A DNA stretch of 64,000 bases from positions 5,022,001 to 5,086,000 of the forward strand of contig NC_020126.1 in NCBI RefSeq assembly GCF_000331735.1, read 5' to 3'. The DNA is from Myxococcus stipitatus DSM 14675. Lineage in GTDB: Bacteria; Myxococcota; Myxococcia; Myxococcales; Myxococcaceae. Of the stretch, positions 34,506 through 44,863 are shown one piece after another. Under the pieces are notes generated by a model, which did no database searches, had not been told where the DNA came from, and saw only the letters and a program-made list of their open reading frames with translations. The stretch's first letter is position 1. The number at the start of each line of letters is the position of its first letter. A program made the translations under genes and the position numbers.

Positions 34506-35360
34506 ATGAGCTTCTGGCGCGTCCTCGTTGCGCCCCTCTACGCCGCGTTCCTCGCGGCGCTCGTGTCGGCTGCGTTCAGTCAGGGACGACGATGCGTGGC
34601 GTCGCGGCCCCCTCGAGGACTGGCCCTCTGGTTCGGCCTCCTGGCGCTGGGGGCGCTCTGGACGCAGGACGTCCTGTCGTCCGAGGCCGTCGACAGGTCC
34701 GTGGCGCTCGCGCTGGTGATGCTCTCCGCCTTGCTGGCGGTGCGGGGCTCTCGCGTGCGGTTGAGCGCGGATGGGCTGGGAGGCACGGCGCCGAAGTCCT
34801 TGGATGACGCGGTGGCGGCGCTGCGCTCCGGAGAGGCGCGAGGGTGGGGTGTCTTCCAGGGGACGCTCGACGCGGACGAGGTCCTCTCCTCTCCGGGAGG
34901 TGTCGCCTGTGCGTTCTTCGAGTCCGAGGTCCGCAGCGTGGCCGAGCACGGAAGGAAGGGCGCGCTCCTGTCCCACGAGCGGGGCTACTCCCCCACGCTG
35001 ATGCTCCGGGGTTCACATTCACGGGCGCACGTGTGTTTCTCCCCGGCCTCCGTGATGGCGCCCGTGTGTCCGCGCCAGTGCACCAGCCCTCCCTGGACGC
35101 CGCTCGAGGAGCCCTCCGCGTTGTCGTGGGAGCGCGTGGGGATGCCGGGCGAGGTCTGCTTCGTGGTGGGGGAGCTGAGCCGCGGTCCCCGCGAGGGGAC
35201 GTACATCCTGCGCGGTCAGAAGCGCCGAGCGGCGCTGCTGGTGATGGGCTCCGAGCTCGAGTCCCTCCGCACCCGACTGTCCCGCAGGGCCTGGCTGCAC
35301 TTCGCGGCGGCCGGAGCGATGTCCATGGCCGCCGCGGTGGTGCTCTCGCGCTCGATGTGA
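34506..35360 (+). CDS. Membrane protein of unknown function, GIDE-like middle region
   Basis: 284 residues. Hydrophobic segments lie at about 3-22 (VLVAPLYAAFLAALVSAAF), 38-55, 66-82 and at the C terminus (FAAAGAMSMAAAVVLS, 264-279). The central soluble part contains GVFQGTLDADEVLSSPGGVA followed by CAFFESEVRS, a pattern that recalls the GIDE/MULAN family of membrane proteins (strand, SP-x-G-x-x-C, aromatic). The resemblance is weak and the family assignment is tentative. Cys residues are frequent (six in the soluble part). The start is clear: GGAGG six bases before ATG 34506. It follows the kinase gene by 230 bases and converges with the unknown 775-residue protein. Confidence 0.7.
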   Translation: MSFWRVLVAPLYAAFLAALVSAAFSQGRRCVASRPPRGLALWFGLLALGALWTQDVLSSEAVDRSVALALVMLSALLAVRGSRVRLSADGLGGTAPKSLDDAVAALRSGEARGWGVFQGTLDADEVLSSPGGVACAFFESEVRSVAEHGRKGALLSHERGYSPTLMLRGSHSRAHVCFSPASVMAPVCPRQCTSPPWTPLEEPSALSWERVGMPGEVCFVVGELSRGPREGTYILRGQKRRAALLVMGSELESLRTRLSRRAWLHFAAAGAMSMAAAVVLSRSM

Positions 35361-35379
35361 GCCCGAGCGCACCCGAGGC

Positions 35380-37707
35380 TCACGGCACCGTGGGGCCAAG
35401 CGCCGTGGAGAACACGAGCTGCTCCTGGCTGTCCGCCAGCCGCACCGTGAAGGTGCGCTCGATGCCACCCAGGCCGCGCGGCGTGCTCTTGGCGATCTCG
35501 GCCAGCACGGCGCCCGCGGTGCGCAGGTGGAAGCCCGTGTTCCAAAGGCTCTCCAGGTCGCTGTGCACGGTGCGCAGCTCCTCGCCGCTGCGGCGCTCCT
35601 CGATGGACTTGCGCAGTCGCACGAGGCCATCGGCGAAGCGGCGGCACTTGGCCAGTGTGTTGCGGTTCTTGTCGGTGATCTCCGCGAAGCTGAAGTTCCC
35701 ACCGGGCGGCTGCCACGTCATCTCGCGCAGCAGCAGGCCGGAGGCGAGCTGCTTCACCGTGGAGTCCCGCTGGATGAACCACGCGGCGATCTGCGCGGCG
35801 CGCGTGGGCGAGAGGTCTCCGGACAGGAAGCTGCCCTTGTTCATCACCTCGGTGAGGTACGACTCCCAGATGGGCGCGTAGACGAGCTTGCGGAACTCGG
35901 CGGAGACACGGGCCGTCTGCTCGCTCCACGGCATGGCGCGCGCGAGCGCCCGGGCGAAGAGCTTGACGTCGAAGCCCTGGATCAAGGGCACGAGCTCCCG
36001 CAGCATCGCATCGGACACCTTGAGCTCGACCTGGGTCTGCACGTCCGTCTTGCCCAGGTGTGCCTCCAGCGTGGACGTCACCTTGGAGGCATCGTTGGCA
36101 TCCAGCACGCCCCACACGACGGCGTCATCCACCGCCTGCTGGAGCTCCTGCTTCGTGAGCTTCTTCTTCTGGCCCCACAGCAGCATGTGCAGGCCGTAGC
36201 GGAAGTCGGACGCGGCGGGGGCGGGAGAGAACGACTCCATGTCCGCCTGGAAGTCCACCATCCAGCGATTGCGGTGGCCCAACAGCGCGTCTTCGTACGC
36301 ACGACGCCCCAGGAACGCCTGCCGCCGCGCGCCCTGCGTGTTCTCCTGGGAGACCCATGTCTGCTTGAGCGTGTTGCGCGACTTGAGCACCTCGAAGGTG
36401 CCCACGGTGAGCGAGAAGCCCACGGTCTGCTGGAGCGTGAAGGACGCGGAGTTGAGGTAGTTCTTCAGCGTGAAGGTGCCGGCGTTGGCGGGCTCTCGCA
36501 GCCACGCCATCAGGTCCACCAGGTTGCCGCGCAGGAGCGAGCCGTGGAAGCGCAGCGCGATGGCCTCGTCCAGGTCGACTTCCAGCAGCGTCGCGGACTC
36601 GGAGATGCGCAGGTACTCGTACTGGAACGCGCTGGCGACGCGCGCCTTCACCACCTTCTCCAGCGCGGACTCGACCTTCTGCTTGAACTCGTCCCACTCC
36701 TGCTTCAGGTGGTCCAGGTTGATGATCTGCGGGTCCAACCCCAGCCGCTCCAGCACCGCGCGCAGCACCGCCTCCTCCTCGGGCGAGAGCACCTTGCGGA
36801 GCGCCTTCTCGATGAACTCCTCCACCTTCGACTCGGCCTGGCCCGCGAGCGCGCTCAGCACCTCCTTGAGTCGCGCCTGCACGGCCTCGGGGTCGGAGAA
36901 CGCCACGGTGATGCCCAGCCCCGCACCGCTCGAGGCTTCATGGGACTTCGCCTTGCGCACCGCCAGTTGGATGCGGCCCGGGCTGGGGCGCGAGAAGCTG
37001 AGCTGGTAGTCGTCGACCAGCGACACCCGGGCCCGCACCAGGGCCACGATGGAGCTCTTGAGCTCGATGAGCTCGCTGTTCCGGACGAACGCCAGGTCCG
37101 ACAGGTTGGACGTGAAGAGGTCCGCCCAGCCCAGGTCCAGCCCGGTCTCGAGCATGCCGCGCACGCGCCATGCGACCGCGTCCCCCGTCGCCATCTTCGT
37201 CAGGTCGGTGGACAGCACCAGCAGGCGCGGCTGCGCCAGGTCCTCCTTCGCGGCCTCGCGCATGTTTCGCGTCAGGGGATGCGCGCGATAGTCGCTGAGC
37301 GTGGCGGACAGCTCCGTCTGCCCGTTGACGGTGACCATGGACCAGCCACCCGACGCCGCGGCCTTGATGCGCGCGGTGGCCTGGTAGCGCATCCACCCCG
37401 TGTTCCCACCCAGGATGAGCTGCGGACGAGGCATGTCCGAGGGAGGCGCGTTCGCGGGCGGGGCCTCTCCCACCACGCCGTTCTCGTCCACGTCGCCCAC
37501 CGAGTTGAAGTTGCGCACGGTGGCCTCCGCGCTGGCCTCGAAGGAGAGCGCGAAGTCCGCCAGGCTCAGCTTGGGCGGCAGGATTCCTCCGCGCGTCAGG
37601 CCCTCCTGGGCCAGCGTCACCCGGATGTCCTGCTCCTGCAGCTTCACATCGGGAATCTTCTCCGCCAGCTCCGCGGGCAGGTTGGCCAGCGACTCAATCA
37701 CTCTCAT
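35380..37707 (-). CDS. Large protein of unknown function (775 residues)
   Basis: I do not recognise this protein. It has no signal peptide and no membrane helix, so it is probably cytoplasmic. Residues 1-250 are beta-rich (FALSFEASAEATVRNFNS, LVDDYQLSFSRPSPGRIQLAV). Residues about 265-360 are highly charged and helical (EVLSALAGQAESKVEEFIEK, then EWDEFKQKVESALEKVV), consistent with a coiled coil. The C-terminal half is mixed and includes RYGLHMLLWGQKKKL and WFIQRDSTVKQLASGL. GGGGGAG five bases before ATG 37707 gives a firm start. It lies 135 bases downstream of a sigma-54 activator on the same strand and could be in its operon. Confidence 0.75.
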   Translation of the reverse strand: MRVIESLANLPAELAEKIPDVKLQEQDIRVTLAQEGLTRGGILPPKLSLADFALSFEASAEATVRNFNSVGDVDENGVVGEAPPANAPPSDMPRPQLILGGNTGWMRYQATARIKAAASGGWSMVTVNGQTELSATLSDYRAHPLTRNMREAAKEDLAQPRLLVLSTDLTKMATGDAVAWRVRGMLETGLDLGWADLFTSNLSDLAFVRNSELIELKSSIVALVRARVSLVDDYQLSFSRPSPGRIQLAVRKAKSHEASSGAGLGITVAFSDPEAVQARLKEVLSALAGQAESKVEEFIEKALRKVLSPEEEAVLRAVLERLGLDPQIINLDHLKQEWDEFKQKVESALEKVVKARVASAFQYEYLRISESATLLEVDLDEAIALRFHGSLLRGNLVDLMAWLREPANAGTFTLKNYLNSASFTLQQTVGFSLTVGTFEVLKSRNTLKQTWVSQENTQGARRQAFLGRRAYEDALLGHRNRWMVDFQADMESFSPAPAASDFRYGLHMLLWGQKKKLTKQELQQAVDDAVVWGVLDANDASKVTSTLEAHLGKTDVQTQVELKVSDAMLRELVPLIQGFDVKLFARALARAMPWSEQTARVSAEFRKLVYAPIWESYLTEVMNKGSFLSGDLSPTRAAQIAAWFIQRDSTVKQLASGLLLREMTWQPPGGNFSFAEITDKNRNTLAKCRRFADGLVRLRKSIEERRSGEELRTVHSDLESLWNTGFHLRTAGAVLAEIAKSTPRGLGGIERTFTVRLADSQEQLVFSTALGPTVP

Positions 37708-37842
37708 CGGACTCCCCCTCGAACCGAATGGTGTGCGGCCCCAGCATGCTCCAGGTTGTCCCAGGAGGCACGCCTTGTCGGCTTCGAGGAGGAATTCCAG
37801 GCTGGCCCGGCTGTCAGCGAGGAGGGCTGCCGACGGAGCGCG

Positions 37843-39357
<1,515 letters not shown>

Positions 39358-39429
39358 GGTGGGCAGGGGCGGGAGGATGAAGGCCGAAGCGTCACCATAG
39401 CATTCACCTGGCATCGTTCGGCCCACCTC

Positions 39430-40263
39430 TCAGGCCGCGCGGCCCAGCAGCAGGCGCTGGCCTTCGCGCGCCGGCTCGCACACGGGGAAGATGGAGCGGG
39501 CCTGCTCGGCCATGTCCTCCAGCACCTCGTCCGAGTGCGCCGGGTCATGGTGGAACAGGCACAGTCGGCGCGCACCCACCGCCTTCGCCACGCCCGCCGC
39601 GTCCATCATCGTCGAGTGACCCCAGCCCTTCTTCGGGATGCCCCGGCGGCCGTCGTACTCCTCCGGCGTGTACTGCGCATCCAGGCACAGCACGTCCGCA
39701 CCCTCGAGCATCCGCGCGACGTCCGGCGCGATGTCCTCCATCCGCAGCTCCACGTCGGTGGCGTAGACGAACGAGTGACCATCCGCCTCCACGCGATACG
39801 CCAGACACCCCTGCGGGTGGGGCACGTCGATGGGCGTCACCTTGAACGGGCCCACCTCCACCGTCTTGCCGTGCAGCGCCGACAGGAAGTCCATGCGCGA
39901 GCGCATGATGCTCAGCGGCACCGGGAAGTGCGGAGGCTGCATCTGCGCCGCCAGCTCCGACTGGAGTCCCTGCGCGCCGTTGGCCCCCGGGCCGTACAGC
40001 GTCAGCTCGGAGGTGGGCAGGTACGCGGGCGTGAAGAAGGGGAAGCCCTGCACGTGGTCCCAGTGCAGGTGCGAGAAGAACATCGCGACCTTGTGCGGCG
40101 TGGCCTCGCGCATCATCGACTCGCCCAGCGCGCGGATGCCCGTGCCCGCGTCGAAGATGAGCCGGTGGCCCTGGCTCGTCACCTCCACGCACGCCGTGTT
40201 CCCACCGATGCGCGAGCCCGAGACCGCGATGCTTCCCCGAACGCCGTAGTACCGGACTTCCAT
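39430..40263 (-). CDS. MBL-fold metallohydrolase
   Basis: 277 residues. The metal motif is SHLHWDHVQGFPFF (HxHxDH), with further ligands in DVPHPQG, YATDVEL and the C-terminal LFHHDPAHSDE. The opening MEVRYYGVRGSI...GGNTACVEV is typical of a subfamily of MBL-fold hydrolases related to phosphodiesterases and RNase Z. The substrate is unknown. GGAGG six bases before ATG 40263 sets the start; the frame runs on another 55 codons upstream without support. It is divergent from the orphan parA gene, with 257 bases between, and is the first gene of a possible MBL > sigma-54 activator > unknown-protein transcript. Confidence 0.87.
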   Translation of the reverse strand: MEVRYYGVRGSIAVSGSRIGGNTACVEVTSQGHRLIFDAGTGIRALGESMMREATPHKVAMFFSHLHWDHVQGFPFFTPAYLPTSELTLYGPGANGAQGLQSELAAQMQPPHFPVPLSIMRSRMDFLSALHGKTVEVGPFKVTPIDVPHPQGCLAYRVEADGHSFVYATDVELRMEDIAPDVARMLEGADVLCLDAQYTPEEYDGRRGIPKKGWGHSTMMDAAGVAKAVGARRLCLFHHDPAHSDEVLEDMAEQARSIFPVCEPAREGQRLLLGRAA

Positions 40264-40520
40264 GACGAGCCTCCTCGAAAGGTGGAGGGCATCCCCGGGA
40301 CGCCCTGATGCCCTGTGCTTGAGCACGCGTGATGCCATGTTCAAGTGCCTGGAATTATTGACGAGAGGTCTGACTCTGTGAGCCAGTGCACCAATCTGGA
40401 TCGCCCCCGGATGGTGCGGCCGTACCATTCCGGCGCGTCGAGGCTGGGAGGCTTTTCCGGGCTCTTTCGAGGGCCCTGGGCGTGGTCGCCGGCGTGGGCA
40501 ATCCGGTGTAGGAGAGGCCC

Positions 40521-41285
40521 ATGGCGTTGATTGCGTTCTGCACCATCAAGGGAGGCGTGGGGAAGACCACGCTGTGCGCGCACGTGGCGTCGGCGTTGGC
40601 GGACGCCGGGAAGCGGGTGCTGCTCCTGGACCTGGACCCGCAGGCGCACGCGTCGCTCGTGCTGGGGCTGGAGAGCCGTGAGGGCCCGTGTGTCGCGGAA
40701 GCGCTGGGGCCTCGGCCGAAGTACCGGATGGATGAGGTGGTGGTGGCGTCGCCCAAGCGGCCCACGCTGTTCATCGCCCCGGCGGCGCCGCGCATGGCGG
40801 CGTTGGAGCGAGAGCTCTTCCAGTGGGGCCACCGGCTCCAGGCCCTCCCTCGGGCGTTGAAGACCTTGAGCTGGACCCCGGACGTCATCCTCGTGGACAC
40901 GCCGCCGAGCATCGGCGCGTACACGGAGGCGGTGCTGGCGCACTCGGACCTGGTCGTCGCGCCCGTTCCCACGGGGGCCTTCGCGCTCCAGGGGCTGGGA
41001 GAAATCGAGACGGCCTGGCGCGACGTGCGCGAGCAGCAGGGCGGCGCGCTGGTGGCGGTGGTGAACCTGTGGGACCGGCGCACCACGGCGACGAACGAGG
41101 CGATGGAGGAGGCGCTGAAGGACTCCACCGTGCCGGTGCTGCGCGCGAGGATCCCGCGCTCGGAGTCCATCAACCAGGCGGGGCTGGGCTACGAGGTCGT
41201 CTTCGACACGAGCCCCGCGGCGCCCGGCGTGGAGGAGCTGCGGGCGCTGGCGCAGGAGTTGGCGAAGCGCGTGGGCCTGCGCTGA
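40521..41285 (+). CDS. ParA/MinD-family ATPase without an adjacent ParB
   Basis: 254 residues. The deviant Walker A motif is KGGVGKTT (residues 10-17), with signature Lys10, Walker A' LLLDLDPQAHAS and Walker B ILVDTPPSIG. The protein is close to the minimal ParA length and has no N-terminal DNA-binding extension. ParA-type ATPases position DNA or protein cargo by dynamic nucleoid binding. No ParB, parS-like palindrome cluster or cargo gene lies beside it, so it is probably an orphan positioning ATPase. GGAGAGG just upstream of ATG 40521 supports the start. It is followed by a hairpin and then the convergent rnk gene. Confidence 0.9.
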   Translation: MALIAFCTIKGGVGKTTLCAHVASALADAGKRVLLLDLDPQAHASLVLGLESREGPCVAEALGPRPKYRMDEVVVASPKRPTLFIAPAAPRMAALERELFQWGHRLQALPRALKTLSWTPDVILVDTPPSIGAYTEAVLAHSDLVVAPVPTGAFALQGLGEIETAWRDVREQQGGALVAVVNLWDRRTTATNEAMEEALKDSTVPVLRARIPRSESINQAGLGYEVVFDTSPAAPGVEELRALAQELAKRVGLR

Positions 41286-41295
41286 CGCGGACGTG

Positions 41296-41332
41296 AAAAG
41301 GCGCCCGCCCCTGGGATACGGGGACGAGCGCC
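41296..41332 (-). terminator. Intrinsic terminator of rnk
   Basis: Read on the minus strand, GGCGC at 41332-41328 and CCCC a few bases on pair with GGGG and GCGCC, and the stem is followed directly by TTTT (AAAA at 41296-41299 on the plus strand). It lies about 20 bases past the rnk stop codon. Because it sits between convergent genes it may also stop transcription of parA. Confidence 0.6.
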
Positions 41333-41352
41333 GCTTCGACGTCGAGCGTGCT

Positions 41353-41769
41353 TCAGATGTGGAACTGGCCCGCGGCCTCGGGCTGGTAGGGCACCGCGAC
41401 GATGCGCAGCCGCTTGGTGCGGCCACCCGGCAGCGGCCAGGCGATGGACTGACCGACGGACAGGCCAATCAAGGCGCTGCCGATGGGGGCCAGCACGGAG
41501 ATGCGGCCATCGTCGGTGTTCGCGTCGCGCGGGTAGACGAGCGTCACCTGCCGCTGCTCACCCGTCTGCTCGTCCTCGAAGAGGACGGTGCTGTTCATCG
41601 TCACCACGCTGGGGGGGACTGTCTCCGAGCGAACGACCTTGGCCCGGGACAGTTCCGCGTCAAGCATGTCCGCGAGCTCGGCCAATCGGCCCCCTCCATG
41701 GTGGTCGATGACCTGGCGCAGACGCTCCAAGTCGGTCTCAGTCACGATGAGGGACTGCTCGCTGGTCAT
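41353..41769 (-). CDS. rnk: Rnk-type regulator, GreA/GreB-like C-terminal domain
   Basis: 138 residues, the length of E. coli Rnk (nucleoside diphosphate kinase regulator). The N-terminal helical part is short (SLIVTETDLERLRQVIDHHG), unlike the long coiled coil of GreA, and the C-terminal FKBP-like domain is recognisable: VTLVYPRDANTDDGRISVLA, then PIGSALIGLSVGQSIAWPLP and TKRLRIVAV. Rnk binds RNA polymerase near the secondary channel and competes with Gre factors. Myxobacteria carry several such Gre-like proteins, so a different Gre paralogue is possible. A good intrinsic terminator follows. Confidence 0.87.
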   Translation of the reverse strand: MTSEQSLIVTETDLERLRQVIDHHGGGRLAELADMLDAELSRAKVVRSETVPPSVVTMNSTVLFEDEQTGEQRQVTLVYPRDANTDDGRISVLAPIGSALIGLSVGQSIAWPLPGGRTKRLRIVAVPYQPEAAGQFHI

Positions 41770-41836
41770 GTCAGACGTCTCCGGGCAAAAAGAATGAGAA
41801 TAAGGCCAATCTCTGTCTAACGGTTGGAAGAAAGCA

Positions 41837-44641
41837 TTATTCCCGAGCCGTCTGCGCGGGGCGGGTCAGGACCCACCACTCGATGCCCTGGGCGCCGTCA
41901 TCCGCGAGGAAGAACACCTGGGTGTCGGCGGCGGTGAAGAAGTAGGGCGCCGCGCCTTGTCCACCGGGGGCCAGCTCCTGTCGCAGCCGCGTTCCCTCCT
42001 CGGTCCCCGAGGTCTCCCACAGCTCGGAGCCCAGCGTGCCGTTGTCCGCGTGGAGGAGCGCGCGTGAGCCCACGGAGGTCATCCACCGGGGCTCGGAGCT
42101 CCCGGGGCCCGGCCAGACGTCCTTGAGGAGGCGGGCCTGGGTCGGGTGGGTGCTGGCCTTCCACAGCTCGACGCCGTGGGTGCCGTCCTCGGCGCTGAAG
42201 AGGACGCTGGAGCCCAGGGCGCTGAACCACAACGGATAGGAACCCTCGGGGCCTGGATTCACATCCCGCACACGGGAGGTCCCGGCGGAGGTGCCATCGC
42301 TGAGCCACGGCTCACGGCCCGCCGTCGGGTCGGTGGCCGCGAAGAAGAGGACTCCGCCCGCGACGGTGAAGAGGCTCGCGTAGGAGCCCACCTCTCCGGG
42401 CCAGATGTCGAGGAGGAGCTGCGTGCCGGACTCGCTCCCGTCGCTCACCCAGGGCTCCTCGCCGTGGGCGCCGTCGTTGGCGGTGAAGAAGAGGCGCGAG
42501 CCCAGCGCGGTGAGGGAGGTCGGGAACGAGCCCGCGGGACCGGGGAGGATGTCCTTGATGCAGCGGGTGCCGGTGACGGTGCCGTCGCTGACGCCGAGCT
42601 CCCAGCCTTGCTCCGGAAGGTTCGCGATGAAGTAGACGCGCGAGTCCATGGCGGTGAGGTAGCGAGGTGAGCTGTCGTCGATTCCAGGCGCGAGGTCCCT
42701 GACGAGCCAGGTCCCCTCCAGGGTGCCGTCGGTGCGCCAGAGCTCCTCGCCGTGCCGGGCATCGCGTGCGTTGAAGTACGCGACACCGTCCACCACGACG
42801 GGGCTTCCTTCTCCCTGGCTGCTCGCGAGGCCGGGGGCGATGTCCTTCACGAGGACGGTGCCTTCACGCGTGCCATCCGTTCGCCAGAGCTCGCGGCCAT
42901 GGGTGCCGTCATCGGCGAAGAAGAGGACCCATGAATCCAGGACGAAGAAGTCGGAGGGCTCCGAGGACTGGGGGCCTGGGCGCACGTCCTTGAGGAGCGA
43001 CGTGCTCTCGGGCGTGCCTCGAGTCCGCCAGAGCTCCAGTCCGACGCTGCCGTCGTTCGCATCGAAGTAGAGCGTGTCGCCGCGCGCGGTCCACGCGTGA
43101 GGGGGCTCTCCGCCGGGACCGGGGAAGATGTCCTGCACGAGTCGCGCGAGCGGGGAGCTGGCCTCGTGTTCCTCCTCGGCCCACCGCAGGCGCTTCGAGG
43201 CCACGCGGAACGTGTAGCCCACGTCGCGGGCCCACAGCTCCGCGCCGGTGGCGCGCACGTTCGCGGTGAAGAAGACCCTCCGGCCGCTGACGGTGAAGTC
43301 GCGAGCGCTGGAGGAGAAGGCCCCGGGCGCGAGGTCCTCGATGCGCGAGGTGCCCCGCGCGGCGCCATTGCTGCGCCACGGCTCATGGCCCGTGCCGGGC
43401 TCGCGGGCGGAGAAGTAGAGGCGGCCGTGAGTCTCTCGAAGGAACGCGATGGCGGAGCCCTCCGGGCCTGGGACGATGTCCTTCACGAGCACCGTGCCCT
43501 CGGGTGTTCCATCGCTGCGCCACAGCTCGTCCCCGTGTTCGGCCGTCCAGGCGGAGAAGTAGAGGCGTCCGTCCATCGCGGTGAGCTCTCGAGGATGGGA
43601 GCCCAGGGGCCCTGGGGCGATGTCGCGCACCAGGAAGGTGCCCTCCGGGGTGCCATCGCTGCGCCACAGCTCGTCGCCAAGTCCGGGGACCTGGGTGACG
43701 AAGAAGAGAAGCGGGCCCGCCACGAGGGTGCGAAGTGGCTCGCTGAACTCCGGCAGCGGGACCTCGATTCGCTTCGTCGTGCCCTGCGTGCTCCCGTCAC
43801 TGGTCCACAGCGCGAGCGAGCGGAGGGTCTTGTCGGAAGCGTCCATGGGCTCCTGGCCCATGAAGAAGAAGAGGTGGGAGCCCGCGACGGCGAGCGCGCG
43901 GGGCCGGACGCCGAGGCCGGGTGGGGCGTGGATCTCCTGGACGGCGGTGGTTCCCTCGGGTGTGCCGTCGCTGCGCCACAAGGTCCGGTCCACGAAGAAG
44001 TACAGCAGTCCGTTCGCGGGGGTGAGGAAGGAAGGGGTTGCCCCGGGGGGGCCCGGGTCGATGTCCTTGACCCGCGTGGTTCCCTCGGGAGTGCCATCCG
44101 TTCGCCACAGCTCGGTGCCGGAGTGGCCGTCGTTCGCGAGGAAGAAGAGCTGTTGCCCGAGCACGGTGAGGCTCTCGGGAGAAGAGCCCTTGCGGCCGGG
44201 ACGCAGGTCCATGACGAGCCGTGTGTTGGAGGGCTTGCCCTCGCTTCGCCACAGCTCTTCGCCGTGGACTCCGTCATTCGCGACGAAGAAGAGGGTGTTG
44301 CCCAGGGCCGTGAGCTCGCGAGGCTCCGAGCCCAGGGGCCCCGGTCGCACGTCCTGGACGAGGCGTGTTCCCTCGTCCGAGCCATCGCTCTTGAAGAGCT
44401 CGGTGCCGCGAGTCCGGTCCGAGGCCGCGAAGAAGAGCACACCGCCCACATCGGTCAGTGAATGGGGCCCCGCGCTCAGTCGACCGCCGGCGATGTCGTC
44501 GATGGGGTAGGGCGCCGACATCGTGTCCTCGCTCCCGCCGAGCTTCGCGCCCGAGGCCTCGGGGCTTCCTTCGCTGCCGCAGCAGAGCGAGGAGACCAGG
44601 AGGGTCATGCACAGCGAGCAGGGCACGAGGGGCAGGTTCAT
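41837..44641 (-). CDS. Exported ELWxxDGT-repeat protein
   Basis: About 934 residues. A hydrophobic signal (residues 5-20) leads to a Cys-Cys pair (SSLCCGSEG), probably a non-canonical lipobox. The rest is about 17 tandem repeats of roughly 46-50 residues. Each has the form LFFxAxDxxxGxELWRSDGTPEGTxLVxDIxPGPxGSxPxxLTxxGxx; clear copies include ELWRTDGTPEGTTRVKDIDP and ELWRTDGTLEGTWLVRDLAP. One copy near residue 460 is interrupted (ELWARDVGYTFRVASK). The repeat is known as the ELWxxDGT family, a predicted beta-propeller or beta-solenoid of unknown function in secreted myxobacterial and planctomycete proteins. ATG 44641 is 13 bases past GAGGAA; GTG 44650 is closer to it and is an alternative. 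Confidence 0.88.
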   Translation of the reverse strand: MNLPLVPCSLCMTLLVSSLCCGSEGSPEASGAKLGGSEDTMSAPYPIDDIAGGRLSAGPHSLTDVGGVLFFAASDRTRGTELFKSDGSDEGTRLVQDVRPGPLGSEPRELTALGNTLFFVANDGVHGEELWRSEGKPSNTRLVMDLRPGRKGSSPESLTVLGQQLFFLANDGHSGTELWRTDGTPEGTTRVKDIDPGPPGATPSFLTPANGLLYFFVDRTLWRSDGTPEGTTAVQEIHAPPGLGVRPRALAVAGSHLFFFMGQEPMDASDKTLRSLALWTSDGSTQGTTKRIEVPLPEFSEPLRTLVAGPLLFFVTQVPGLGDELWRSDGTPEGTFLVRDIAPGPLGSHPRELTAMDGRLYFSAWTAEHGDELWRSDGTPEGTVLVKDIVPGPEGSAIAFLRETHGRLYFSAREPGTGHEPWRSNGAARGTSRIEDLAPGAFSSSARDFTVSGRRVFFTANVRATGAELWARDVGYTFRVASKRLRWAEEEHEASSPLARLVQDIFPGPGGEPPHAWTARGDTLYFDANDGSVGLELWRTRGTPESTSLLKDVRPGPQSSEPSDFFVLDSWVLFFADDGTHGRELWRTDGTREGTVLVKDIAPGLASSQGEGSPVVVDGVAYFNARDARHGEELWRTDGTLEGTWLVRDLAPGIDDSSPRYLTAMDSRVYFIANLPEQGWELGVSDGTVTGTRCIKDILPGPAGSFPTSLTALGSRLFFTANDGAHGEEPWVSDGSESGTQLLLDIWPGEVGSYASLFTVAGGVLFFAATDPTAGREPWLSDGTSAGTSRVRDVNPGPEGSYPLWFSALGSSVLFSAEDGTHGVELWKASTHPTQARLLKDVWPGPGSSEPRWMTSVGSRALLHADNGTLGSELWETSGTEEGTRLRQELAPGGQGAAPYFFTAADTQVFFLADDGAQGIEWWVLTRPAQTARE

Positions 44642-44863
44642 GCGTGGCACCGTTCCTCGCGCGACACCGCGCGCGTTGGGGCGCCAAAAGTGGCCTTGTT
44701 GTCACCGTTGGGAATCCTCCTGAGAGGGTGACGGGGTGATGAGAAGGCAACGGTGCCCTCGGAGGTGTGCAGTGACGCTGCGGCGCGAGGGCGAGGCGCG
44801 TTTCGCACGTGTGCAGTGGGCTGCACAGAAGTCGCACCACGTCGTCAGTCTTTCCAACACTTG

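Noticed and set aside
37708-37842. A sigma-54 promoter before the unknown 775-residue gene
   Set aside because: The best candidate, TGGGAC followed by a GC, has the GG and GC elements one base too far apart, which abolishes sigma-54 recognition.
40264-40428. An N-terminal extension of the MBL-fold protein, and GTGCTTGAGCAC (40315-40326) as an operator
   Set aside because: The extension lacks coding bias and the ATG at 40263 has a strong ribosome site; the short palindrome is only five base pairs per arm and expected by chance at this scale.
40521-41285. Identification of the ParA-type gene as pomZ
   Set aside because: pomZ lies beside pomX and pomY; neither neighbour is present here.
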